64,000 bases of DNA from Synergistales bacterium (GTDB taxonomy: Bacteria > Synergistota > Synergistia > Synergistales > Aminithiophilaceae): positions 1 through 64,000 of the forward strand of contig JAHDQY010000046.1 of the NCBI GenBank assembly GCA_018433595.1, in the 5' to 3' direction. The position numbers and the translations under genes are program-made. Below are positions 53,632 through 60,541 of the stretch, piece by piece. Each line of letters begins with the position of its first letter. Within the stretch, counting starts at the first letter, position 1. The notes under the pieces are model-generated. The model was not told the origin of the DNA. It saw only the letters and a list, made by a program, of their open reading frames with translations, and did not search any database.

Positions 53632-55749
53632 TCAGCGTAAGGCGAAAATATCCCGATAGGTGGGGTAGGGCCAGAGGGAGAGGGCCACCAATCCCTCCAC
53701 TTCGTCGCACATGGCGCGGAGTCCCTCGTAAAGGGGGAGCCCCTCTTCCGTCAGGCGGCGGGCCTGTTCCTCGAGGTCGGCGAAAAGGAGCGATTTCCTG
53801 AGGCTCTCCAGCTTCTGGGCTCCCGTCATGATGCTCCGGCGGAGGCGGACCAGCCGTTGCAGTTCTCCTTGCCACTCCCTCGTCTCCTCTTGCAGTGCCT
53901 CGGGGAGATGGTGCAGGGCCTGGGCCTCCTGCCCGATCTGCTGGGAGAGGGCGGGGAGGATTCCCTCCCAGATCATGGAGGAGAAAATACCCATTTCGAT
54001 ATCGACGGTCTTGAAATACTGTTCCAGGCGTGTCTCGTAGTAGGCCACGATTTCCCGGTCCGACATGATCCCCAGCGAATCAAGAAGTTTGCGGTGTTCG
54101 GGCACCAGATAGAGAGCCAGTGCCTCATGTGTCGTGTCGGCCAGGGGGAGCCCCCGCCGTTTTGCTTCCTCACGCCACTCCTGGGAGTAGCAGTTGCCGT
54201 CAAAGCAGATGAAGCTGCTTTCCCGATAGGCCTGGCGGACGGCGTCAAGGGCCGCGTCGGTGATGTCCCAGCCTCCGTCGGTCCGTTTTTCGATCATCTC
54301 GGCCATGCGTTCCATCCCCCAGCTCCAGAGGGCCAGGATCATCGTCACCGGTCCCGAGATGGACTGGGAGGCTCCTGTGGCGCGGAATTCGAACTTGTTG
54401 CCGGTGAAGGCGATGGGGGAGGTCCTGTTCCGGTCGGTGTTGTCGACCTTGACGGAGGGAAGCCGGTTGAGCCCGAGATCAAGTACCCCCTTGTCGGGCA
54501 TGTCGCCGAAAGAGCCCTCTTTGATCTGTTCCAGAAGCTGGCTTAAGACCTCGCCGAGATAGACGCTCATGATCGTCGGCGGTGCCTCGTTTCCGCCGAG
54601 GCGGTGCATGTTTCCCGCCGAGGCGACGGAGGCCCGCAGCAGCCCGCCGTACCGGGAGACGCCGAGGAGGAAGGCGGTGAGGAAGGCCAGAAACTGGAGG
54701 TTGCGCCTCTGATTGTTTGACGGTTCCAGAAGGTTGCGCCCCTCGCTGTCGACAAGGGAGAAATTGGTATGCTTGCCGCTGCCGTTGAGTCCCATGAAAG
54801 GTTTCTCATGGAGCAGGAGGCGGAAGCCGTGTTTGCGCGCCAGCTTGCGCATGACGCCCATGGTGAGCTGGTTCTGATCCGAGGCCAGGTTGGCCTCTCC
54901 GTGAAGAGGGGCGAATTCGTACTGGCAGGGGGCAACTTCGTTGTGGCGCGTCTTGATGACGATGCCCAGTCGGGTCAGCTCCTCCTCGACCTCGCCCATG
55001 TAGGCCAGAACCCGGGGGTGGATGGAGCCGAAGTAGTGGTCCTCCATCTGCTGGGCCTTGGGGGGCAGGGAACCGAAAACGGTCATGCCGCAGTAGAGGA
55101 GGTCGGGGCGACGGCGGGCCACGTCCTCATCGACGAGGAAAAACTCCTGTTCGGCTCCGACGGTAACCTGGACGTTCTTGACGGTCCTGTTGCCGAAGAG
55201 CTTGAGCAGCCGCAGCGCCCGAGGCTCCATGGCGGCGAGGCTGCGCAGCAGCGGCGTTTTGAGGTCAAGAGGTGTCCCGTCGTGAGAGATGAAGACGCAG
55301 GGAATGAAGAGGGTGCCGCCTGCGCTGTCCTCCATGATGAAGGCGGGGCTCGTCGGGTCCCAGGCCGTGTAGCCCCGGGCCTCGAAGGTGCTGCGAATGC
55401 CGCCCGAGGGAAGGGAGGAGGCGTCGGGCTCGCTCTGAATCAGCTCGTTCCCCGTGAAGGTCTCCAGGGGGAACCCTTTGCGGTCCAGAGAGAGGAAAGC
55501 CATGTGCTTCTCGGCCGTCATCTCCGTGCGGGGTTGAAACCAATGGGTATAGTGGGTCACGCCCTGGGCGATGGCCCATTCCTTCATCGCCATGGCGACG
55601 GCGTTGGCTACGGACTCGCCCAGGGGCGCTCCGCCTTCGACGGCGGCCACGAGCTGATCGTAAATGTCACGGGGCAGGCGCTCACGCAGGGTCTGCCGAT
55701 CGAAAACGTTGATGCCGAACATGGAAGAGGGTCGGGCAGATGGGGACAA
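53632..55749 (-). CDS. glnN: Type III glutamine synthetase (GlnN)
   Basis: 705 residues, the GSIII size. Conserved GS motifs: VGAEQEFFLVDE, NGSGKHTNFSLVDSEG, and RNRTSPIAFTGNKFEFR. GSIII lacks the adenylylation Tyr loop of GSI. Makes glutamine from glutamate and ammonia. Start: TTG 55749, 9 nt after AAGGAGG; the ATG codons upstream overlap the Shine-Dalgarno sequence. Confidence 0.95.
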   Translation of the reverse strand: MSPSARPSSMFGINVFDRQTLRERLPRDIYDQLVAAVEGGAPLGESVANAVAMAMKEWAIAQGVTHYTHWFQPRTEMTAEKHMAFLSLDRKGFPLETFTGNELIQSEPDASSLPSGGIRSTFEARGYTAWDPTSPAFIMEDSAGGTLFIPCVFISHDGTPLDLKTPLLRSLAAMEPRALRLLKLFGNRTVKNVQVTVGAEQEFFLVDEDVARRRPDLLYCGMTVFGSLPPKAQQMEDHYFGSIHPRVLAYMGEVEEELTRLGIVIKTRHNEVAPCQYEFAPLHGEANLASDQNQLTMGVMRKLARKHGFRLLLHEKPFMGLNGSGKHTNFSLVDSEGRNLLEPSNNQRRNLQFLAFLTAFLLGVSRYGGLLRASVASAGNMHRLGGNEAPPTIMSVYLGEVLSQLLEQIKEGSFGDMPDKGVLDLGLNRLPSVKVDNTDRNRTSPIAFTGNKFEFRATGASQSISGPVTMILALWSWGMERMAEMIEKRTDGGWDITDAALDAVRQAYRESSFICFDGNCYSQEWREEAKRRGLPLADTTHEALALYLVPEHRKLLDSLGIMSDREIVAYYETRLEQYFKTVDIEMGIFSSMIWEGILPALSQQIGQEAQALHHLPEALQEETREWQGELQRLVRLRRSIMTGAQKLESLRKSLLFADLEEQARRLTEEGLPLYEGLRAMCDEVEGLVALSLWPYPTYRDIFALR

Positions 55750-55782
55750 GATCGTCATCCTCCTTGGGAAGAGCATGGAGGA

Positions 55783-55811
55783 GTTGTACCACGCACGGGA
55801 GGATCAAGCAA
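55783..55811 (-). promoter_or_regulatory. Promoter of glnN
   Basis: Reading leftward TTGCTT (55811-55806), 17-nt spacer, TACAAC (55788-55783). The -35 region lies within the left copy of an inverted repeat (55800-55818). Confidence 0.5.
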
Positions 55812-55913
55812 GCTTTTTTTGAAAAACGAAGAAACATGAAGCCGCTTTGGCCTTTTTGGCAGGGCTTAGTCGGTCTCCTGGCATGTTTTATCGGAAAAGG
55901 CCTGCTTGATCCT
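55800..55913. repeat. Inverted 19-bp repeat pair flanking the lysO-glnN gap
   Basis: Arms 55800-55818 (AGGATCAAGCAAGCTTTTT) and 55895-55913 (complement of AGGATCAAGCAGGCCTTTT) match at 17 of 19 positions, the outer 11 bp exactly. They are 76 nt apart; one covers the glnN -35 box and the other ends 6 nt before the lysO coding end. Confidence 0.6.
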
Positions 55914-55918
55914 GAAGC

Positions 55919-56527
55919 TTAGCTTAAGAGGCGATAGATCAGCGGGACCGAAAGAGGGATGATCAGGCTGAGGATCACTCCGGAGACAAAGGCATGGACA
56001 GCCACCTCTTTGCCGGCGCTGCGGATGATGAAGGGAAGCGCCGTGTCCATGGCCGTTGCCCCGGCCGCTCCGAGGGCGCCGGCCTTTCCGAAATAGCGGA
56101 CAAAAAGAGGCATGGCCAGGATGGTCAGGACCTCCCGGGCCAGGTTGGCGACGAATCCGATCGTGGCCGCCTCGATGCCGGCCGCTTCCTTGAGCAGAAT
56201 CATGGTGATGCTGTAGTAGCCGCAGCCGGCCGAGGCTGATGCCGCCAGGCCGACGGGAAGACCGACGGTGATCCCTGTCAGGATGCCGCCGGCGACGCTT
56301 CCCAGAAGGGCAGCGACGGGCATCATCAGAGCCCGCCCCGAGAGCGAGCGAAGGGTTTCCCAGAGGCGGGGCTCCTTTCCCATGTCGAAGCCGATGGCGA
56401 GGAAAAGCAGAATCAGGGCGCCTCGAAGCAGGGGGCCGATGAGATCGTCGAAACCTTCCGGGAGATGGCCCATGGCGCCCAGGATCACTCCGGCAAGAAG
56501 GACAAGGATCGGTTTCGGATCAAACAC
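55919..56527 (-). CDS. lysO: Lysine exporter LysO, C-terminal half
   Basis: 202 residues, six or so membrane helices (GLAASASAGCGYYSITMI, ATIGFVANLAREVLTILAM). It corresponds to the C-terminal two thirds of the LysO (YbjE, DUF340) lysine exporter. Starts GTG 56527, 8 nt before the stop of the N-terminal half, in a different frame. A +1 frameshift would join the two; however separately encoded halves occur in other anaerobes. Probable function: export of excess lysine. Confidence 0.8.
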   Translation of the reverse strand: MFDPKPILVLLAGVILGAMGHLPEGFDDLIGPLLRGALILLFLAIGFDMGKEPRLWETLRSLSGRALMMPVAALLGSVAGGILTGITVGLPVGLAASASAGCGYYSITMILLKEAAGIEAATIGFVANLAREVLTILAMPLFVRYFGKAGALGAAGATAMDTALPFIIRSAGKEVAVHAFVSGVILSLIIPLSVPLIYRLLS

Positions 56528-56792
56528 CGCCGCCGCCTCCGACGATGCGGCAGAGAAGGGCGCTGCCCAAAAGACCTCCCAGACAGAGGGCCGCTGCCTG
56601 AACTCCCAGGCCGCTCATCTGTTCCAGGACGGATCGGTAGCTGCCCAGCTCGCAGCCGATGAGGAAAAGGAGAAGGTAGACGGCCGCCGTAAGTCCCCAG
56701 GAGCTTCTCGACGTCAGGTATGGAGGCAGCCAGTTCCTGTATCCGGCGGCGATGCCTATGGCCAGGCAGAGGGCGAAGACCAGGATGTCCAC
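56520..56792 (-). CDS. lysO: Lysine exporter LysO, N-terminal half
   Basis: 90 residues, three membrane helices (LVFALCLAIGIAAGY, AAVYLLLFLIGCELG, LGGLLGSALLC), matching the LysO N-terminal region. Ends with a poly-Gly tail just as the C-terminal half starts. Expression is probably coupled. Preceded 6 nt by the stop of the flavodoxin-like gene. Confidence 0.75.
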   Translation of the reverse strand: MDILVFALCLAIGIAAGYRNWLPPYLTSRSSWGLTAAVYLLLFLIGCELGSYRSVLEQMSGLGVQAAALCLGGLLGSALLCRIVGGGGGV

Positions 56793-56798
56793 AGGTTC

Positions 56799-57353
56799 TT
56801 AAAGGACGGACTGTCCGGCCAGTTTGAGCTTTTGGAGCAGCTCCGGCTTTTTTGAGGCGGCGTCGGCTTCGAAAAGGCCGCCGAAGCAGAACTCTCCGGC
56901 GATGGCCATTTTCATGAGGGAGCAGGAGCGGCGGAAGCTGAAGAGGAGCCCTTGAAAGCAGTTTGAATCCTCATCGCCTGCGGCGCCGATGAGGACGGCC
57001 CGCTTGCCCTCGAGATTGAAGCCTCCGGGGTGGTCTCCATGGAGAGGCAGAAGACGGTCCCACAGGGTCTTGACGGGGCCGCTCCAGCTGTACCAGTAGA
57101 GGGGGGAGGCGAAAAGGAGGGTGTCCGATTCTTTCAACGAGGCGTAGAGGCCGTCCATGTCGTCGTCGATGATGCAGGGTCTGTTCCGGCTCCAGCATTG
57201 GCGGCAGTCGTTGCAGCCGTTGAGGGACATGCCGTAAAGGCGGAAACGGTCGATTCGCTCCGCTTTTCCCGGAGTCGAAAGAAAAGCCTCCGCAAGGGTC
57301 TCCGTGTTTCCGCCTTTGCGGGGGCTCCCGAGAATAAGGGTGACCTTTGTCAT
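56799..57353 (-). CDS. NADPH-dependent FMN reductase/flavodoxin-family protein
   Basis: 184 residues. Flavodoxin-like fold with SPRKGGNTETLAEAFL phosphate-binding loop at residues 10-25, CNDCRQCWSRNRPC (CxxC plus further Cys of the iron-sulfur flavoprotein/NAD(P)H oxidoreductase subgroup), and LFASPLYWYSWSG flavin loop. Likely FMN-binding redox protein; partner unknown. Start: ATG 57353, after AAGGAGGA. A 13-bp palindrome TTGCCGTCGGCAA lies at 57387-57399 upstream. Confidence 0.85.
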   Translation of the reverse strand: MTKVTLILGSPRKGGNTETLAEAFLSTPGKAERIDRFRLYGMSLNGCNDCRQCWSRNRPCIIDDDMDGLYASLKESDTLLFASPLYWYSWSGPVKTLWDRLLPLHGDHPGGFNLEGKRAVLIGAAGDEDSNCFQGLLFSFRRSCSLMKMAIAGEFCFGGLFEADAASKKPELLQKLKLAGQSVL

Positions 57354-57386
57354 GAGTTCATTCCTCCTTCTTCCATCTTTGGGGGG

Positions 57387-57399
57387 TTGCCGTCGGCAA
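57387..57399. promoter_or_regulatory. Palindrome upstream of the FMN reductase gene
   Basis: TTGCCGTCGGCAA: a perfect 6-bp inverted repeat around one base. A related half-site TGTCGGCA lies at 57411-57418. Candidate operator; no regulator assigned. Confidence 0.35.
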
Positions 57400-57434
57400 T
57401 AAGCATACCATGTCGGCAGACGTGACGTTCCCTT

Positions 57435-58412
57435 TCATCTCCGTTCGCAGAGCCCTTTGAGGAACCAGAAAAGGACCGCCGCCGCCAGGGCCGAAGTCCT
57501 CCCGTCGACATCGAGGGGCGGGCTCATCTCCATGATATCGAAAAATCCGACCCGCTCCGTTCTTCCGGCCAGGTAGGCCACCTTTTCCAGGTCCTGGGCC
57601 GAGAGACCGTTGGGATTACTCGCCGAGGCTCCCGGAGCGTCGGTGCTTCGTGCGGCGTCGATGTCGACGGAGACGGCGACGATCCGGGTTCCCTCGCCCG
57701 AAACCTGGAGGGCCTGGAGAAAGGTCTCCATCGGTCGCCCCTGAAGAGATTTGAGCGTGAAGACGGTAGCTCCCGTCTTGCGGAGCCACTGATAGTACCA
57801 GGGCGAGTTGTGGAGCTCCTGAACGCCGAACTCCACGAAGTTGCCTCCCTTGAGAGGCTTCCCCGGTAGCTCTTCGAGGGCCCGGAAGAAAGGCGTGCCG
57901 CTGGTGATGCCGTGGCTCATGTCGCGGACGTCGAGATGACTGTCGACGTTGACGACGCCCAGCTCTCCTTCTTTCAGGCAGAGCCCGTCGACGAGCCCGT
58001 GAAGTCCGGGGAACGTCAGATCGTGGCCGCCGCCGAGGACGACGGGGAGTACGCCTCGGGAGGCGATGGAGGCCACAATGGCCCTGGCGCTTTCATGGAC
58101 CTCATCGAGGCTGCGTCCCTCGGTCCGGACATCCCCGACGTCGGCGATGGACAGATCGCTCAGGGAGGGGCGGAAGCCCGGCGTCAGACGGTAGAAGGCC
58201 TTCCTGATGAACCGGGGGCCCAGCCGCGCCCCTTCCCGGCCTCCGTTGGCAAGGATGCCTCGATCCTCGGGGAGACCGATAAGGGCCACATCGTATCCCT
58301 CAAGAGAGTCGTCGGCGGCGAGGGGGTGGACGATCTCTCCCATGCGGGGGTCCTTCTCATCGTTTTTCGAGAAAAAAAGCTCTCTTTCAGGCGGTACAAG
58401 TTCGTTCCACAT
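57435..58412 (-). CDS. Arginase/agmatinase/formimidoylglutamase family hydrolase
   Basis: 325 residues. Binuclear manganese motifs are complete: GGGHD, NVDSHLDVR (Asp-x-His-x-Asp) and SVDIDAARS (Asp-x-Asp). The His-Leu-Asp-Val-Arg form of the second motif is typical of formimidoylglutamases (HutG) as well as of some agmatinases, so histidine degradation to glutamate is the leading role; agmatine or another guanidine compound cannot be excluded. Start: ATG 58412 after GCGAGGTG; the in-frame GTG at 58421 belongs to that Shine-Dalgarno sequence. It fits an amino-acid-degrading lifestyle. Confidence 0.85.
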   Translation of the reverse strand: MWNELVPPERELFFSKNDEKDPRMGEIVHPLAADDSLEGYDVALIGLPEDRGILANGGREGARLGPRFIRKAFYRLTPGFRPSLSDLSIADVGDVRTEGRSLDEVHESARAIVASIASRGVLPVVLGGGHDLTFPGLHGLVDGLCLKEGELGVVNVDSHLDVRDMSHGITSGTPFFRALEELPGKPLKGGNFVEFGVQELHNSPWYYQWLRKTGATVFTLKSLQGRPMETFLQALQVSGEGTRIVAVSVDIDAARSTDAPGASASNPNGLSAQDLEKVAYLAGRTERVGFFDIMEMSPPLDVDGRTSALAAAVLFWFLKGLCERR

Positions 58413-58450
58413 GGCGTTCACCTCGCAAGAATCGGTACAGGGTGTCGGAC

Positions 58451-58479
58451 ATTATAGGTCAGGCGGGCTGGTTGAACAA
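58451..58479 (-). promoter_or_regulatory. Promoter of the arginase-family gene
   Basis: Reading leftward TTGTTC (58479-58474), 17-nt spacer, TATAAT (58456-58451), 39 nt before the start. Confidence 0.65.
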
Positions 58480-58504
58480 CGGATCTCACGAAAGAGATTA
58501 CTTC

Positions 58505-58513
58505 TGCTAATAT
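58505..58513 (+). promoter_or_regulatory. Extended -10 promoter for the small ORF and rlmI-like gene
   Basis: TGC followed by TAATAT (58508-58513): a TGn extended -10. No -35 box is evident. It lies 29 nt before the small ORF start. Confidence 0.45.
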
Positions 58514-58541
58514 AGGAAGGCTCATGGGGGAGGTGTCGGGG

Positions 58542-58646
58542 ATGGAAACCCTTTGTTGCGACAGATCTTTGGAACGTGGCCGTGAGGTTGTCGCGCCGCT
58601 CTTTTCAGGGCTGCGGGATTTTGTCTTGAGGAGGGAACGAGCATGA
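58542..58646 (+). CDS. Small ORF (34 codons) coupled to the RlmI-like gene
   Basis: 34 residues beginning METLCCDRSLERGREVV; a charged, partly amphipathic peptide with a Cys pair. It has an excellent Shine-Dalgarno sequence (GGGGGAGGTG, 6 nt from the ATG) and its TGA overlaps the start ATG of the following gene (ATGA). This layout is that of a real small gene or a leader peptide that controls translation of the methyltransferase. No homolog is recognised. Confidence 0.5.
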   Translation: METLCCDRSLERGREVVAPLFSGLRDFVLRRERA

Positions 58647-59827
58647 GAGAGCAGGCCCTGACGGCACCGCGGGGCCTGGAACGGCTTCTTGCCCGTCATC
58701 CCTGGATTTTTCGGGGCGATCTGGCGGCTCTCCCCGAAGCTGCGGAAGGCGATCTCGTCGCCGTCGGCAGCGTTAAAGGGAAACCCCTTGCCTGGGGATT
58801 CTGGAACCCTCACTCCTCTTTGGCCCTGAGGCTTCTTCTCTGGGGAGACAGGAAGCCGGACCTGCCCCGGCTCCTTCGGGAGCGGTTGCGGTCGGCTCTT
58901 GCCCTCCGTCGCCGCTGGTGCCCCGGCGAGGACGCTTTCCGCCTCGTGCACGGCGAGGCCGATGGACTGCCGGGTCTGGTCGTCGACGTCTACGGCGATG
59001 TCCTCTGCCTTCAGCTTCTCTCCCTGGGCTGGCACCGGCGCAGGGAGCTCGTCGCTGACGCTCTCGTCGAGCTTCTCGAGCCATCGGCGGTGATCCTCCG
59101 AAACGATGTGCGCAAGATCGAACAGGAGGGGCTCGCTCCGGAGACGGCGCTCCTGCGCGGTCGCTTCAGCTCCGACGAGAGCCGTGTCGTCACGTCGGGC
59201 GATCTCAAGGGAGTCGTCTATCCTCTGGCCGGTCAGAAGACGGGGCTTTATCTCGACGTACGCCGCTTTCCCCGCCTCCTTCACTCTCTCTGTCAGGGGG
59301 CTTCCGTCCTCGACGCCTTCTGTTTCCAGGGGCAGTTCGCCCTTCATTCCCTCCTCTACGGAGCACGGGAAGTGACGGCCATCGATCAATCCTCGTCGGC
59401 TCTCGAGGCGGCTCGTCGGAATCTTTCTCTTGCCGGTCTGCCTCCGCGGGTGGACTGGGTCTGCGGAAACGTTTTCGATGAGCTCCGGCGCTACGAGGAA
59501 GAGAGACGTTCCTTTGACCTTGTCGTCGTCGATCCGCCTCCCTTCGCGCCCAGCCGCCGCCACGTCGATTCGGCCAGGAGGGGGTATAAGGACCTGGCTC
59601 TTCGGAGCCTCCGTCTTCTCAGCCAGGGGGGGACGCTCTTCTTCTTCTCCTGTTCTCACGCCTTCGGACGGGAGGCTCTTCTTGGCGTTCTGCATGAGGC
59701 CTCTCAGGATGCGAGGCGCTCTCTGAGAATCGTTGCCGAGCTTCATCAGCCGCCCGATCACCCCGTTCTGCCTCAAGTTCCCGAAACGGACTATCTCAAA
59801 GGTTTTGTGTTGGAGGTTTCGATGTGA
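58643..59827 (+). CDS. Class I SAM-dependent rRNA methyltransferase, RlmI-like
   Basis: 394 residues. N-terminal PUA domain (PRGLERLLARHPWIFRGDL), central domain (DGLPGLVVDVYGD), then the Rossmann methyltransferase: motif I LDAFCFQGQFALHSLLYG and the catalytic DPPPFAPSRRHVDSA. Family members methylate cytosine C5 in 23S rRNA (RlmI, position 1962) or similar sites. Start: ATG 58643 after GAGGAGGG. Overlaps the next gene by 4 nt. Confidence 0.88.
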   Translation: MREQALTAPRGLERLLARHPWIFRGDLAALPEAAEGDLVAVGSVKGKPLAWGFWNPHSSLALRLLLWGDRKPDLPRLLRERLRSALALRRRWCPGEDAFRLVHGEADGLPGLVVDVYGDVLCLQLLSLGWHRRRELVADALVELLEPSAVILRNDVRKIEQEGLAPETALLRGRFSSDESRVVTSGDLKGVVYPLAGQKTGLYLDVRRFPRLLHSLCQGASVLDAFCFQGQFALHSLLYGAREVTAIDQSSSALEAARRNLSLAGLPPRVDWVCGNVFDELRRYEEERRSFDLVVVDPPPFAPSRRHVDSARRGYKDLALRSLRLLSQGGTLFFFSCSHAFGREALLGVLHEASQDARRSLRIVAELHQPPDHPVLPQVPETDYLKGFVLEVSM

Positions 59828-60486
59828 AAGCAGCGATCCGGGTTCTTCTTTTCGATTTCGATCTGACTCTCGTCGACAGCAGTTGGGGGATCACCCACTG
59901 CCTCAATCTCCTTGCCTCCGATGAGGGATTGCGCCCTGTCTCCCGGGAGGAGGTCCTCCAGACCATCGGTGAGCCGATTTCCCTTGCATGGGAACGTCTT
60001 TGGGGGGTTTTCGACCCGCAATGGGTCGAGAAGTATCGGGAGCGCTACCGCGCTGAAGAGATAACGAGAATCCGCCCCTTCCCGTCGGCGATCCCCGTCC
60101 TGGAAGCCCTCAAAAGCGAAGGATTCCGTCTTGGCGTCGTCTCCAACAGGGGGAACGCCGGGATCGCCGTCGAGGGAGCCGGTCTGGCCTGGGCCTTTGA
60201 CGTCGTTCTGGGGCTGGAGGCGTTCGAACGGCCCAAGCCCGCCGCCGATCCGCTTCTCAAGGCCATGGCCATCCTCGGCGTCGAGGCCGCTCAGACTCTT
60301 TATGTCGGAGATACCGACATCGACATGGCCACAGCTCAGGCCGCCTCGGTCCGCGGTGTGGGCCTGACGTCGGGGAACTTCGGCCGGGAGGGGCTTTTCG
60401 CCGCGGGAGCCTGGGCGGTCCTTGATGACCTCTCGGAGCTCTGTCCTCTCGTCAGGGGCGGGAAGCCCTGCCTTCCCGGCGCGTGA
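59824..60486 (+). CDS. HAD-family hydrolase (phosphoglycolate phosphatase-like)
   Basis: 220 residues. HAD motif I FDFDLTLVDSS, motif II VVSNRG, motif III Lys in RPKPAADPLL, motif IV YVGDTDIDMATAQAA. Cap domain of type I between. Probably dephosphorylates phosphoglycolate or another small phosphate; specificity unknown. Starts GTG 59824 within the ATGTGA at the end of the methyltransferase gene. Confidence 0.85.
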   Translation: MKAAIRVLLFDFDLTLVDSSWGITHCLNLLASDEGLRPVSREEVLQTIGEPISLAWERLWGVFDPQWVEKYRERYRAEEITRIRPFPSAIPVLEALKSEGFRLGVVSNRGNAGIAVEGAGLAWAFDVVLGLEAFERPKPAADPLLKAMAILGVEAAQTLYVGDTDIDMATAQAASVRGVGLTSGNFGREGLFAAGAWAVLDDLSELCPLVRGGKPCLPGA

Positions 60487-60541
60487 TCCCAAAAGATAGG
60501 GCCTTGCCGGTTCTTGTCTGACTTCGCAGGAGGAGGAACTC

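Noticed and set aside
60487-60541. NrdR box before nrdJ
   Set aside because: No ACACTATATATTGTGT-like site could be seen in this gap, and none before nrdR.
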